A stretch of DNA of 5,981 nucleotides, from NCBI GenBank assembly GCA_947165805.1, contig CAMVBT010000160.1, forward strand, positions 1 to 5,981. Reading direction: 5' to 3'. Positions 1 through 5,981 of the stretch are shown here, piece after piece. The DNA comes from an uncultured Clostridia bacterium. Lineage in GTDB: Bacteria; Bacillota; Clostridia; Oscillospirales; Ruminococcaceae. Made by a program: the position numbers and the translations under genes. Position 1 is the stretch's first letter. Each line of letters opens with the position of its first letter. Below the pieces are notes generated by a model that did no database searches, was not told the origin of the DNA, and saw nothing but the letters and a program-made list of their open reading frames with translations.

Positions 1-752
1 AACTCCTCGTCATTAGTGAGTATCATACCGCCTCTGGGACCTCTGAGGGTCTTGTGGGTCGTAGTAGTTACGATATCGGCATACGGTACGGGAGATTCAT
101 GCTCGCCCGCGGCAACAAGACCGGCGATGTGAGCCATATCTACCATGAAGTAAGCGCCAACGCTCTTTGCGATATCGGAAAGTCTCCTGAAATCTATCTT
201 TCTCGGATAAGCGCTTGCACCGGCAACTATCAGCTTGGGCTTATTCTCCTTTGCGAGAGCTTCCACCTGATCGTAGTCGAGCATTCCTGTCTCTTCGTTA
301 AGGCCGTAAGGAATGAAGTTGAAATACTTACCGGAAATATTGACGGGAGAACCGTGTGTAAGATGTCCGCCGTGAGCGAGGCTCATTCCGAGAACGGTAT
401 CACCGGGCTGGAGCAGAGCGAAATAAACGGCTGTATTCGCCTGAGCACCCGAATGAGGCTGAACATTTGCGAAACCTGCACCGAACAGCTTCTTTGCGCG
501 CTCGATAGCTATAGTCTCTACCACATCGACGTATTCGCAGCCGCCGTAGTAGCGCTTTCCGGGATAACCTTCGGCATACTTGTTTGTCAGAACGCTGCCC
601 ATAGCCGCCATTACCGCGGGAGAAACGATATTCTCGCTGGCGATGAGTTCGAGGTTGCGCTTCTGACGCCTGAGCTCGTCCGACATAGCCGCGGCAAGCT
701 CGCTGTCGGTTTTCTGAAGGAAACCGATGGAATCGATCAAATCATTGTACAT
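1..752 (-). CDS. glyA: Serine hydroxymethyltransferase, N-terminal 250 residues (runs off left edge)
   Basis: This PLP enzyme interconverts serine plus tetrahydrofolate with glycine plus 5,10-methylene-tetrahydrofolate, supplying glycine and one-carbon units in the cytoplasm. The minus frame from ATG at 750-752 is open to the left edge. It shows family motifs in order: LIASEN (residues 36-41), [13 protein letters not shown] (59-71), HSGAQAN (100-106), the glycine/histidine-rich loop around [10 protein letters not shown] (125-134), the cofactor-binding D205 in MVDMAHIAG, and the Schiff-base lysine K234 in [14 protein letters not shown]. The family is usually about 410-420 residues, so roughly the last 160 lie outside. 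The start follows family N-termini (MYNDLIDSI...) and is served by only a weak Shine-Dalgarno-like AAGTGAG (761-767). It has its own promoter (820-848), so it is probably a transcription unit separate from the rnf/GGDEF block. Identity is very secure. Confidence 0.98.
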   Translation of the reverse strand, partial: MYNDLIDSIGFLQKTDSELAAAMSDELRRQKRNLELIASENIVSPAVMAAMGSVLTNKYAEGYPGKRYYGGCEYVDVVETIAIERAKKLFGAGFANVQPHSGAQANTAVYFALLQPGDTVLGMSLAHGGHLTHGSPVNISGKYFNFIPYGLNEETGMLDYDQVEALAKENKPKLIVAGASAYPRKIDFRRLSDIAKSVGAYFMVDMAHIAGLVAAGEHESPVPYADIVTTTTHKTLRGPRGGMILTNDEE

Positions 753-778
753 AGGAGACACTCACTTTCTACAGTTCC

Positions 779-796
779 TTTGCTTTTTACAGCAAA
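779..796 (-). other. Small hairpin in the glyA 5' leader
   Basis: The predicted glyA leader can form a 6-base-pair stem, TTTGCT pairing with AGCAAA around a 6-base loop. It lies about 27 bases upstream of the start codon and just downstream of the predicted transcription start. It has no following T-run, so it is not a terminator. It may stabilise the 5' end of the message. The leader is too short for the glycine or tetrahydrofolate riboswitches known for one-carbon genes, and I see no such fold. Confidence 0.35.
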
Positions 797-807
797 AATT
801 TATACTA

Positions 808-830
808 TTCGCTACAAATATTATAGCGAA
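808..830. promoter_or_regulatory. Perfect 7-base inverted repeat over the glyA -10 box (possible operator)
   Basis: TTCGCTA (808-814) and TAGCGAA (824-830) are exact inverted copies separated by 9 bases, so the 23-base element spans the -10 box and the likely transcription start of glyA. A palindrome in this position is typical of a repressor binding site, where bound protein would block RNA polymerase. The cognate regulator is not in the window. Chance occurrence in AT-rich DNA is possible, but arms with a central CG and exact symmetry make it noteworthy. Confidence 0.45.
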
Positions 831-848
831 AAATATCTAAAAAAGCAA
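820..848 (-). promoter_or_regulatory. Predicted sigma-A type promoter for glyA
   Basis: On the minus strand a perfect -10 box TATAAT (820-825) lies 17 bases from a -35-like TTGCTT (843-848), the ideal spacing for the housekeeping sigma factor. Transcription would begin near 812-814, giving a 5' leader of about 60 bases before the glyA ATG at 752. The surrounding spacer is strongly AT-rich, as expected for a promoter region. The -35 matches the consensus TTGACA at its first three bases. No start-site data are available, so this is a sequence-based call. Confidence 0.8.
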
Positions 849-935
849 CATATATTTTGACTAAAAATAACAAATTTTATAAGGGAATTTCATAATAAAG
901 TACGGTTTTTGTTAGGCTCTCTAACGTTGATATCC

Positions 936-2132
936 TCAATATCCGCCTGCAATACGCCTTTTCTCATGAATGAACGGTCTGTTCCTGAAGCCGATGCAGT
1001 TCTTGCCCGATGCCTTGGCTATCGCAAGCTGCTTGTCCGCTTCCTTGAGCAGCTCCGAGTACTCTTCGCGGTCGACCTTCTCGCTTACTCCCGACACACC
1101 GATAGATACAGTCACAATACCTTTGCCGAAGGGCTGAGCCATGGTCTCGACGCTTTGCCGGAGCTGTTCGGCGATCTTTATAGTCTCGATATCATCAGTG
1201 TCCTCAAAGATCAGCACGAACTCATCGCCTCCGAAGCGCGAGATTAGCTGTGTATAAGGCTTTGATACGATCTTTATGCAGTTGCATACCCTGTAAAGGC
1301 AATCGTCGCTCTTGTCATATCCGTACATATGATTGAAGATCCTGAAATTATCGATATCGATCAGAATAACGGACATATTCTTCTGCACTTTGTGACTTGC
1401 GGCTATTTCCGCGAACTTTTCCGAAAGCCCCGATTTGTTAAGAAGCCCCGTAAGTGCGTCCTTCCGGGATATCTGTATGCAACGGTCCTCGGTGGTCTCT
1501 ATCCTGCGTCTGCCGAGCCATATACTTGAATAGCAGCAGCGTATAAGCGATGAGAGCCAGAAATATGCTATCGTAACAGCCGCAGCGGCTATGTAGTAAA
1601 GCACGCCCTTTTCCAGAGAAATGCCGTAATACAGCATAGATATAAGGATCACAGCAGCGAAAAACAAACTTTCGTATAAACTTACAATAGGAACAGAAAC
1701 AATCACTGCCAAGAAAATAAGGAAGAAATACGGAGTTTTCTCGGAGAACTGCTCCGACAGCGCTGCCATGACACTGCCCGCAGTCATACATATCCAGTAC
1801 AGGTATGAGATAAGCTTTATCTGTTTATATTTCGGCACGCCCTCAAATACTGCCTTATACATCAGCCACAGAAAAACGACTGATGCACCCATGAGAAGTA
1901 TCGAACCCGCGATGCCAAGCGGCGCGTGTTCGCCGAATACTGCCGTAAGCACTCCGCATATAAACGAGAATACCGAGCAGAATATGACCCTGTGAGCGTT
2001 TTTCAGCCACAGATGCTCCATAAGCAGCCCGTAGGAATGCGGATCCTCGCTTTCAGCTTCTTTCGCGTATGTCGTGTCTACAACATACCTGATGTTCTCC
2101 AATGCTGACGATATGAACGATTTGATATTCAT
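936..2132 (-). CDS. Membrane-anchored GGDEF diguanylate cyclase
   Basis: The 398-residue protein is predicted to make cyclic di-GMP from two GTP. A short cytoplasmic N-terminus (about 1-45) is followed by roughly six hydrophobic segments between 48 and 199, then a GGDEF domain (about 215-382). Visible motifs are DALTGLLNK (225-233), the metal ligand D259 in IDIDNF, guanine-contact positions N267 and D276, the intact signature RFGGDEF (299-305), VSIGVSG and the C-terminal AIAKASGKN. The usual GHxxGD loop is altered to GYDKSD, and the RxxD product-inhibition site is replaced by PYTQ (292-295), so feedback inhibition is probably absent. The membrane part matches no sensor domain I recognise. ATG at 2132 is preferred because it has an AGAGAGG Shine-Dalgarno site 9 bases upstream; a TTG at 2159 would extend it by nine residues but lacks support. 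It follows rnfB by 29 bases, so co-transcription is likely. Confidence 0.9.
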   Translation of the reverse strand: MNIKSFISSALENIRYVVDTTYAKEAESEDPHSYGLLMEHLWLKNAHRVIFCSVFSFICGVLTAVFGEHAPLGIAGSILLMGASVVFLWLMYKAVFEGVPKYKQIKLISYLYWICMTAGSVMAALSEQFSEKTPYFFLIFLAVIVSVPIVSLYESLFFAAVILISMLYYGISLEKGVLYYIAAAAVTIAYFWLSSLIRCCYSSIWLGRRRIETTEDRCIQISRKDALTGLLNKSGLSEKFAEIAASHKVQKNMSVILIDIDNFRIFNHMYGYDKSDDCLYRVCNCIKIVSKPYTQLISRFGGDEFVLIFEDTDDIETIKIAEQLRQSVETMAQPFGKGIVTVSIGVSGVSEKVDREEYSELLKEADKQLAIAKASGKNCIGFRNRPFIHEKRRIAGGY

Positions 2133-2141
2133 AGCGTTTTT

Positions 2142-2148
2142 CCTCTCT
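2142..2148 (-). promoter_or_regulatory. Shine-Dalgarno site that sets the GGDEF gene start
   Basis: AGAGAGG on the minus strand lies 9 bases before ATG at 2132, inside the short gap after the rnfB stop. It favours this ATG over the in-frame TTG at 2159, which begins only two bases after the rnfB stop and would place the Shine-Dalgarno inside the coding region. Confidence 0.7.
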
Positions 2149-2161
2149 GTTCCTGTCAAGA

Positions 2162-2962
2162 TTAAACGTTACAACCGAGCTCTGTTATACATTTTACCGG
2201 ACATACAGACGCGCATATACCGCAGCCCGTACACTGTCCCGTATTGATCTCTGCATGGTTATTATTTATGACTATTGCCTGTTCCGGGCATTTCCTTACA
2301 CACATACCGCAGGCGATACAGCCGTTTTTGCATATCCGGCGCGTATCCTTGCCCGTATCGACGGAGCGGCACCGCACCATTGTCTTCTGACTCGCCTTTA
2401 TGAGCACTATCAGCTCATTGGGACAGGCTTTTACACATTTTCCGCAGCCGGTACAGTTCGTCGGGTCCACAACGGCCACTCCGTTCAGTACCGAGATACA
2501 GCCGTTATCACATACAGCCGCGCAGTCGCCCATTCCGTGACAGCGTGTCCTGCACACTCCCTTGCCGTTATAGAAGCGTTCTGTCGCAGTACAGCTCCTT
2601 GTCCCGATATATGTGAATTTGTCTTCCGTGGCATCACAGCTGCCGTTACATCGTATGAACGCGACCTGACGTTCTCTGCCCTGCACTTCGATACCGAGTA
2701 TCGCTCCTATCTTTTCGGCGGCTGCCGGACCGCCGGGATTGCATAGATCGGGCGGGGCTTTTCCCGCTGCGACTGCTTCCGCGTAACCCGCACAGCCCGA
2801 ATAGCCGCACCCTCCGCAGTTCGCTCCCGGCAAGGCTTCCGTTATTTTCTGAACAGTCTCGTCCGTTTTTACGAAGAACACTTTTGAAGCTATTGTGAGC
2901 AGAATACCGATAACGGCTCCCAGACCGAGGAAAAACACGACAGGCAAAACATACTGCTCCAT
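2162..2962 (-). CDS. rnfB: Rnf electron transport complex subunit B (multi-cluster ferredoxin-like subunit)
   Basis: RnfB is the membrane-anchored iron-sulfur subunit thought to accept electrons from reduced ferredoxin and pass them into the Rnf complex. The 266-residue protein has one N-terminal membrane helix (about 5-29). Next is the RnfB-type 4Fe-4S domain with C49, C52, C57 and C74. Then come a C137/C141/C147/C151 set and three ferredoxin-type sets: C170/C173/C176/C180, C215/C218/C221/C225 and C244/C247/C250/C254. Additional cysteines (C105, C109, C124, C155, C198, C211) may ligate a further cluster. This expanded cysteine content is typical of clostridial RnfB and exceeds the shorter proteobacterial form. 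The C137 set ends in CD rather than the usual CP. The start has an ideal GGAGGG (2967-2972) that also encodes the last residues of RnfA, and only one base separates the two genes, so translation is probably coupled. Confidence 0.97.
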   Translation of the reverse strand: MEQYVLPVVFFLGLGAVIGILLTIASKVFFVKTDETVQKITEALPGANCGGCGYSGCAGYAEAVAAGKAPPDLCNPGGPAAAEKIGAILGIEVQGRERQVAFIRCNGSCDATEDKFTYIGTRSCTATERFYNGKGVCRTRCHGMGDCAAVCDNGCISVLNGVAVVDPTNCTGCGKCVKACPNELIVLIKASQKTMVRCRSVDTGKDTRRICKNGCIACGMCVRKCPEQAIVINNNHAEINTGQCTGCGICASVCPVKCITELGCNV

Positions 2963-2963
2963 C

Positions 2964-3566
2964 TTACCCTCCGAATATTCCGTCTACGATACCGCTGAAA
3001 CCTACAAATGAGAGCGAGGTTATCGAAGCGGCTATAAGTGTTATCGGCGTGCCTTCCAGCGCCTTTGGGACGCTGCACTTGTCTATCCGCTCCCGTATTG
3101 CCGAAAATATCACCATTACAAGCAGAAATCCTATACCTCCCGAAAGCGCGTTCACAATGGATCCGATAAAGCTGTAGCCATTGTCTGTGTTGAGTATCGT
3201 GACTCCAAGCACCGCACAATTCGTTGTTATAAGCGGCAGATATACTCCCAGTGTCCTGTAAAGCGCGGGAATGTGCTTTTTCAGTATCATTTCGACTGTC
3301 TGTACGAAAGCTGCGATTATCAGGATAAAGCAGACAGTTTTGAGATACTCTGTATGCAGCGGCAAAAGCACAAAATGATATATCGGGTAAGTGACGGCAC
3401 TTGCTCCGACCATTACAAACGTTACCGCCACGCCCATTCCGAGCGCTCCTTCCGATGTCTTTGACACACCAAGGAACGGACAGATACCGTAAAACTTATT
3501 GAGGATAAAATTCTCTGTCAGGATGCCGGTAAAGAGAATTATCATCAGATCTCTGACAAGCTCCAT
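2964..3566 (-). CDS. rnfA: Rnf electron transport complex subunit A (integral membrane)
   Basis: RnfA is one of two related integral membrane subunits (with RnfE) at the core of the Rnf ion-pumping complex. The 200-residue protein is almost entirely hydrophobic, with about six membrane segments, and carries GICPFLGVSK (27-36) and TTNCAVLG (114-121). In this family and its Nqr relatives, the two cysteines (here C29 and C117) help hold an intramembrane 2Fe-2S cluster shared with the partner subunit. The start at 3566 fits the family length (about 190-200) and has AAGGAG 8 bases upstream. An in-frame ATG at 3587 would add seven unlikely residues that overlap rnfE. The start shares one base with the rnfE stop (TAATG), and the gene ends one base before rnfB. 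Confidence 0.96.
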   Translation of the reverse strand: MELVRDLMIILFTGILTENFILNKFYGICPFLGVSKTSEGALGMGVAVTFVMVGASAVTYPIYHFVLLPLHTEYLKTVCFILIIAAFVQTVEMILKKHIPALYRTLGVYLPLITTNCAVLGVTILNTDNGYSFIGSIVNALSGGIGFLLVMVIFSAIRERIDKCSVPKALEGTPITLIAASITSLSFVGFSGIVDGIFGG

Positions 3567-4231
3567 TACGCAGTCTCCTTCCCGCATTCAGGCTGTTTGC
3601 AGACCGCACGGGACGGACAGCCTTCACAGCCGGCCTTTTTCGGCTTCTTCTTCGTAATTACTCCAATTATAGCTATAATACAGCCAAGCGTGAAGAAGCC
3701 TCCAGCCGGAAGAATGAATATTGTCATGGGTTCTATCATGTCCGGTGCGATATGGAGCCCGAATATCTTACCCGTACCTAGCAGTTCGCGGACAGAGCCC
3801 ACCGCGATAAGCGACAGCGTGAAGCCCAGCCCCATTCCGAGACCGTCAAGTATCGAGGGTATGACCTTGTTTTTGCTTGCGAACATTTCGGCACGCCCGA
3901 GAATTATGCAGTTGACCGTGATAAGGCTAAGAAATACTCCGAGGGATTCGGAAAGTTCGGGCAGTAACGAATCGAGCATAATGCTGACGAATGTGACAAA
4001 GCCTGCGATTATAACTATGAAGCAAGGCAGACGCACCGCGTCCGGTATCACCTTTTTCAGCAGCGAGATGACAAGATTGGAGCATACAAGCACAAATGTA
4101 GTCGCCAGACCCATTCCGAGACCGTTCTGCGCCATAGTTGTCACCGCGAGTGTCGGACACATTCCGAGCAGCATAACAAGGTTGGGGTTTTCCTTTAAAA
4201 GTCCTTTGGTGAACTCCTTCATATAGCTCAT
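3566..4231 (-). CDS. rnfE: Rnf electron transport complex subunit E (integral membrane) with a cysteine-rich tail
   Basis: RnfE pairs with RnfA in the membrane core of the complex. The 221-residue protein has about six hydrophobic segments, the family motif LLGMCPTLAV (21-30) and TVNCIILGRAE (105-115). C25 and C108 are the expected ligands of the shared intramembrane 2Fe-2S cluster. After the last helix (about 173-193) comes a basic stretch, KKKPKK, and then a short hydrophilic tail with four cysteines, C202, C205, C211 and C216. This tail is not needed for the core fold and is absent from proteobacterial RnfE as I know it. I believe similar tails occur in some clostridial RnfE proteins, but I cannot check this here. 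The ATG at 4231 overlaps the rnfG stop as ATGA and has GAGGG 7 bases upstream, so it is preferred over the ATG three codons later. Confidence 0.96.
   Translation of the reverse strand: MSYMKEFTKGLLKENPNLVMLLGMCPTLAVTTMAQNGLGMGLATTFVLVCSNLVISLLKKVIPDAVRLPCFIVIIAGFVTFVSIMLDSLLPELSESLGVFLSLITVNCIILGRAEMFASKNKVIPSILDGLGMGLGFTLSLIAVGSVRELLGTGKIFGLHIAPDMIEPMTIFILPAGGFFTLGCIIAIIGVITKKKPKKAGCEGCPSRAVCKQPECGKETA
3575..3580 (-). promoter_or_regulatory. Shine-Dalgarno site that sets the rnfA start
   Basis: AAGGAG lies 8 bases before ATG at 3566, within the last codons of rnfE. It supports this start over the ATG at 3587, which lies upstream of the site. Confidence 0.75.
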
Positions 4232-4788
4232 TTTAAAGCCCTCATTTCCCTGTAAACGCTTATCGCCGTATTGACCGCGGAAGCTACGCCTTTTGATGAA
4301 TATGTCGCGCCGGTCACGGCTTCGACCTCACTGGGAGAGCCGGGTGTTTTCCTGACTATGACCGCTTTGTCATTGATCCCCTCAAAGGCCGATAAAAACG
4401 CGGTGTCGTTAACGTTCGTACCAAGACCCGGAGTTTCCGTGATTGAAACGACCTCTATGCCACGTATGCTGCCGTCATTATTCATGGCGATCAGCAGATC
4501 AAGGCCGCCTTTATTGTAGCCGTCGGCAATTATCTCAAACGCGGCGGCTCCGTCGTCCTTGAGTATAAGCTTGTTTATGCTGTCGGGCTTTTCTATGACA
4601 TATCCGGCTTCGAGCCAGTCGGAAACTATCGTATAATTTCCGCTGCCCATAAGCGAAACGCACTTTTCTTCAAGCTTAGGCGTAATTATTCCCGAGGTAT
4701 CGACATAGGTCAGATTATGAGCGGTGATAAGAAGAGCGGAAACGATAGTGGTGACTGCGGAAAGCACTATTGCGGGTTTCAGTGTCAT
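4228..4788 (-). CDS. rnfG: Rnf electron transport complex subunit G (covalent FMN flavoprotein)
   Basis: RnfG carries a covalently bound FMN on the outer face of the membrane and moves electrons within the Rnf complex. The 186-residue protein has one N-terminal membrane helix (about 5-24), then an FMN-binding domain with ITETPGLGTNVND (116-128) and the flavinylation motif EAVTGATYSS (156-165), where T162 should take FMN through a phosphoester bond made by an ApbE-type transferase. The recognised flavinylation motif is Dx2(S/T)(G/S)AT; here its first residue is E156 rather than D. No apbE gene is present in the window. The start overlaps the rnfD stop as ATGA, with a G-rich Shine-Dalgarno (AAGGGGG) upstream. 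Length is normal for the family. Confidence 0.96.
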   Translation of the reverse strand: MTLKPAIVLSAVTTIVSALLITAHNLTYVDTSGIITPKLEEKCVSLMGSGNYTIVSDWLEAGYVIEKPDSINKLILKDDGAAAFEIIADGYNKGGLDLLIAMNNDGSIRGIEVVSITETPGLGTNVNDTAFLSAFEGINDKAVIVRKTPGSPSEVEAVTGATYSSKGVASAVNTAISVYREMRALK

Positions 4789-5720
4789 TCCTTCGCCCCC
4801 TTTGTCAGGCCGAACGGCTTTGGGCGCACATAGCGGTCGATAAGCGGAGTGAGGATATTCATTATCAATATCGAGAACGACACTCCCTCGGGATATACGC
4901 CGAAAAAGCGTATCACGGAGGTAATAAGTCCGCAGCCCACCGCGAATATAAGCTTTCCTGCCCGTGTAATGGGTGTCGTGGAATAATCTGTCGCCATAAA
5001 GAAAGCTCCCAGCACCAATCCGCCCGCCATTAACTGAGTCGGCGCATCATAACCGCCTATAAACGCGCATAAAGCCACAGTACCGATGAAAGCCGCGGGT
5101 GTAACAGGGTCGATAATGCCACGAACGATAAGGTACAGACCTCCGAGAAGCAGAGCCGCGATACAGGTCTCGCCTATACAGCCCGCGCGGTTTCCGAGAA
5201 ACATATCTATGTATGACGGCATAGTTTCCGGACCGGAAAGCACTGTAGCCGAAGAAACTGCGTCAGCCGCGCTCATTCCGAACGGGAACGGCTTCGTCCA
5301 TGTGGTCATATAGCGCCCGAATGAGAGCATAAGGATTATTCTGGCAGTGATAGCGGGATTTGCGAAATTCTGACCTATACCGCCGAAGAACTGCTTCACC
5401 ACCACAATAGCAGCAAAACAGCCTATTGCCGCCATATATACCGGCAGCGACGGAGGCAGGTTCAATCCGAGCAGAACGCCGGTCACAACAGCCGACAGGT
5501 CAGATACAGTCTGCTGACGCTTTGTGATGACATTGAACAGATATTCAGAGATAACACAGAATGCCGCGCAAAGAACAACAAGAACAAGCGCTCTCGTTCC
5601 GAATATCACCGTTCCGGCGATCACGGACGGCAAAAGCGCTATAAGTACATTCAGCATTATCTTCTGTGTCGTTAGCGTGCTCTTTATATGAGGTGACGGT
5701 TCTATCAGTAACGCTGACAT
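4785..5720 (-). CDS. rnfD: Rnf electron transport complex subunit D (membrane flavoprotein)
   Basis: RnfD is a polytopic membrane subunit, homologous to NqrB, that holds a covalent FMN and probably forms part of the ion path. The 311-residue protein opens with the family signature PSPHIKS (8-14) and has several hydrophobic segments (about 22-62, 76-108, 186-202, 208-222, 230-244, 256-276, 280-292). It also shows the conserved NFANPAITARI stretch (118-128) and the flavinylation site DAVSSATVLSG (153-163), which fits Dx2(S/T)(G/S)AT with T159 as the acceptor. DYSTTPIT (245-252) is also typical. It starts 22 bases after the rnfC stop, with only a weak purine-rich ribosome site, and overlaps rnfG by 4 bases. 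Confidence 0.97.
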   Translation of the reverse strand: MSALLIEPSPHIKSTLTTQKIMLNVLIALLPSVIAGTVIFGTRALVLVVLCAAFCVISEYLFNVITKRQQTVSDLSAVVTGVLLGLNLPPSLPVYMAAIGCFAAIVVVKQFFGGIGQNFANPAITARIILMLSFGRYMTTWTKPFPFGMSAADAVSSATVLSGPETMPSYIDMFLGNRAGCIGETCIAALLLGGLYLIVRGIIDPVTPAAFIGTVALCAFIGGYDAPTQLMAGGLVLGAFFMATDYSTTPITRAGKLIFAVGCGLITSVIRFFGVYPEGVSFSILIMNILTPLIDRYVRPKPFGLTKGAKE

Positions 5721-5742
5721 CTGTTATCTCGTCTTTCGTTCT

Positions 5743-5981
5743 TTATTGTTTTATTGCCGAGCTCTTTTTTACAAGTATCTTCGCAAGCTGGTTCTTTTCC
5801 GAAAGGCTGCGTTTCGCGGGGCATACATAAGAACAGGCTCCGCAGTTCATGCACAGGTCTATATGCAGGCGTCTTAGCATTTCTACATCTCTCCGGTCAT
5901 AAGCGTGCTCAAGCTCTGTCGGCATCAGACCCATTGAACACGCTCTCACGCATCTGCCGCATCTGATGCAGGCCGTGGTTT
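5743..5981 (-). CDS. rnfC: Rnf electron transport complex subunit C, C-terminal 78 residues (runs off right edge)
   Basis: RnfC is the peripheral subunit that binds NADH and FMN and carries two 4Fe-4S clusters near its C-terminus. Only that end is present. The frame is open to the right edge and shows CIRCGRCVRAC and, after about 30 residues, CMNCGACSYVCPAKRSL; together these eight cysteines form the two-cluster ferredoxin module. The sequence between them (MGLMPTELEHAYDRRDVEM...) matches the RnfC type. In the first set the last cysteine is followed by Ser rather than the usual Pro. GTG at 5947-5949 is an internal valine codon, not a start, because the first cluster motif lies upstream of it. 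RnfC is usually about 430-450 residues, so most of the gene and the operon promoter are outside. The position ahead of rnfD gives the clostridial order CDGEAB. Confidence 0.95.
   Translation of the reverse strand, partial: TTACIRCGRCVRACSMGLMPTELEHAYDRRDVEMLRRLHIDLCMNCGACSYVCPAKRSLSEKNQLAKILVKKSSAIKQ

Larger units (their letters stand above)
753..935. other. AT-rich intergenic spacer between the GGDEF gene and glyA
   Basis: This 183-base spacer holds the glyA promoter, the palindrome over it and the leader hairpin. It contains no credible gene on either strand. At the end next to the GGDEF gene there is a 5-base inverted repeat (GTTAG / CTAAC, 911-925), but on the minus strand it is followed by A residues rather than T residues, so it does not look like an intrinsic terminator. 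Termination of the upstream operon is therefore unexplained by the sequence, and read-through into glyA is possible. Confidence 0.7.

Noticed and set aside
753..813. Glycine or tetrahydrofolate riboswitch upstream of glyA
   Set aside because: The predicted leader is only about 60 bases, contains just one small hairpin, and lacks the conserved cores of these riboswitches as I know them.
54..860. A 268-codon open frame on the plus strand opposite glyA
   Set aside because: It mirrors the clear glyA reading frame and extends through the AT-rich promoter region; its predicted product resembles no known family.
911..925. Inverted repeat GTTAG-N5-CTAAC as a terminator for the GGDEF gene
   Set aside because: The stem is only 5 base pairs and AT-rich, and on the minus strand it is followed by A residues, not a T-run; on the plus strand there is no T-run after it and no gene to terminate.
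2255..2746. A 163-codon plus-strand open frame opposite rnfB
   Set aside because: It is antisense to the cysteine-motif-rich rnfB gene and shows no independent coding evidence.
3597..4226. A 209-codon open frame on the plus strand opposite rnfE
   Set aside because: It is the antisense of a well-supported rnfE gene. It has no family motifs or credible ribosome site, and its length is explained by codon bias on the other strand.
2162..5981. Na+-translocating NADH:quinone reductase (nqr) operon instead of rnf
   Set aside because: The presence of a multi-cluster RnfB with two-cluster RnfC, the order CDGEAB, and the absence of an NqrF-type gene fit Rnf, not Nqr.

Overview
The window is one block of minus-strand genes, apparently from an anaerobic Firmicute of the class Clostridia. 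A Ruminococcus/Oscillospiraceae-like host is an inference from three things: the rnfCDGEAB gene order known from Acetobacterium and Clostridium ljungdahlii, clear Shine-Dalgarno sites with a sigma-A type promoter, and moderate GC in genes against very AT-rich intergenic DNA. No mobile element, RNA gene or CRISPR array is visible.

Read in the direction of transcription (right to left), the layout is: the 3' end of rnfC (5743 to the right edge), rnfD (4785-5720), rnfG (4228-4788), rnfE (3566-4231), rnfA (2964-3566), rnfB (2162-2962), a membrane-anchored GGDEF diguanylate cyclase (936-2132), a 183-base AT-rich spacer carrying a strong promoter, and the first 250 codons of glyA (752 to the left edge). 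The rnf genes are packed with 4-base ATGA overlaps, a 1-base TAATG overlap or a 1-base gap, so translational coupling is likely. The cyclase starts 29 bases after rnfB with its own Shine-Dalgarno site and no terminator in between, so it probably shares the rnf transcript.

The Rnf proteins form a membrane complex that couples electron transfer between reduced ferredoxin and NAD+ to Na+ or H+ translocation. The expected cofactor sites are present: Fe-S cysteines in RnfC and RnfB, flavinylation threonines in RnfD (T159) and RnfG (T162), and the paired membrane cysteines of RnfA and RnfE. The promoter for RnfC to RnfB lies outside the window. glyA (serine hydroxymethyltransferase) is set apart by a good promoter (TTGCTT - 17 bases - TATAAT) whose -10 box sits inside a perfect 7-base inverted repeat, a possible operator.

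The block is mostly conventional. I do not see an undescribed system. The points most worth checking are the diguanylate cyclase appended to the rnf operon, the cysteine-rich tail of RnfE, and the palindrome over the glyA promoter.
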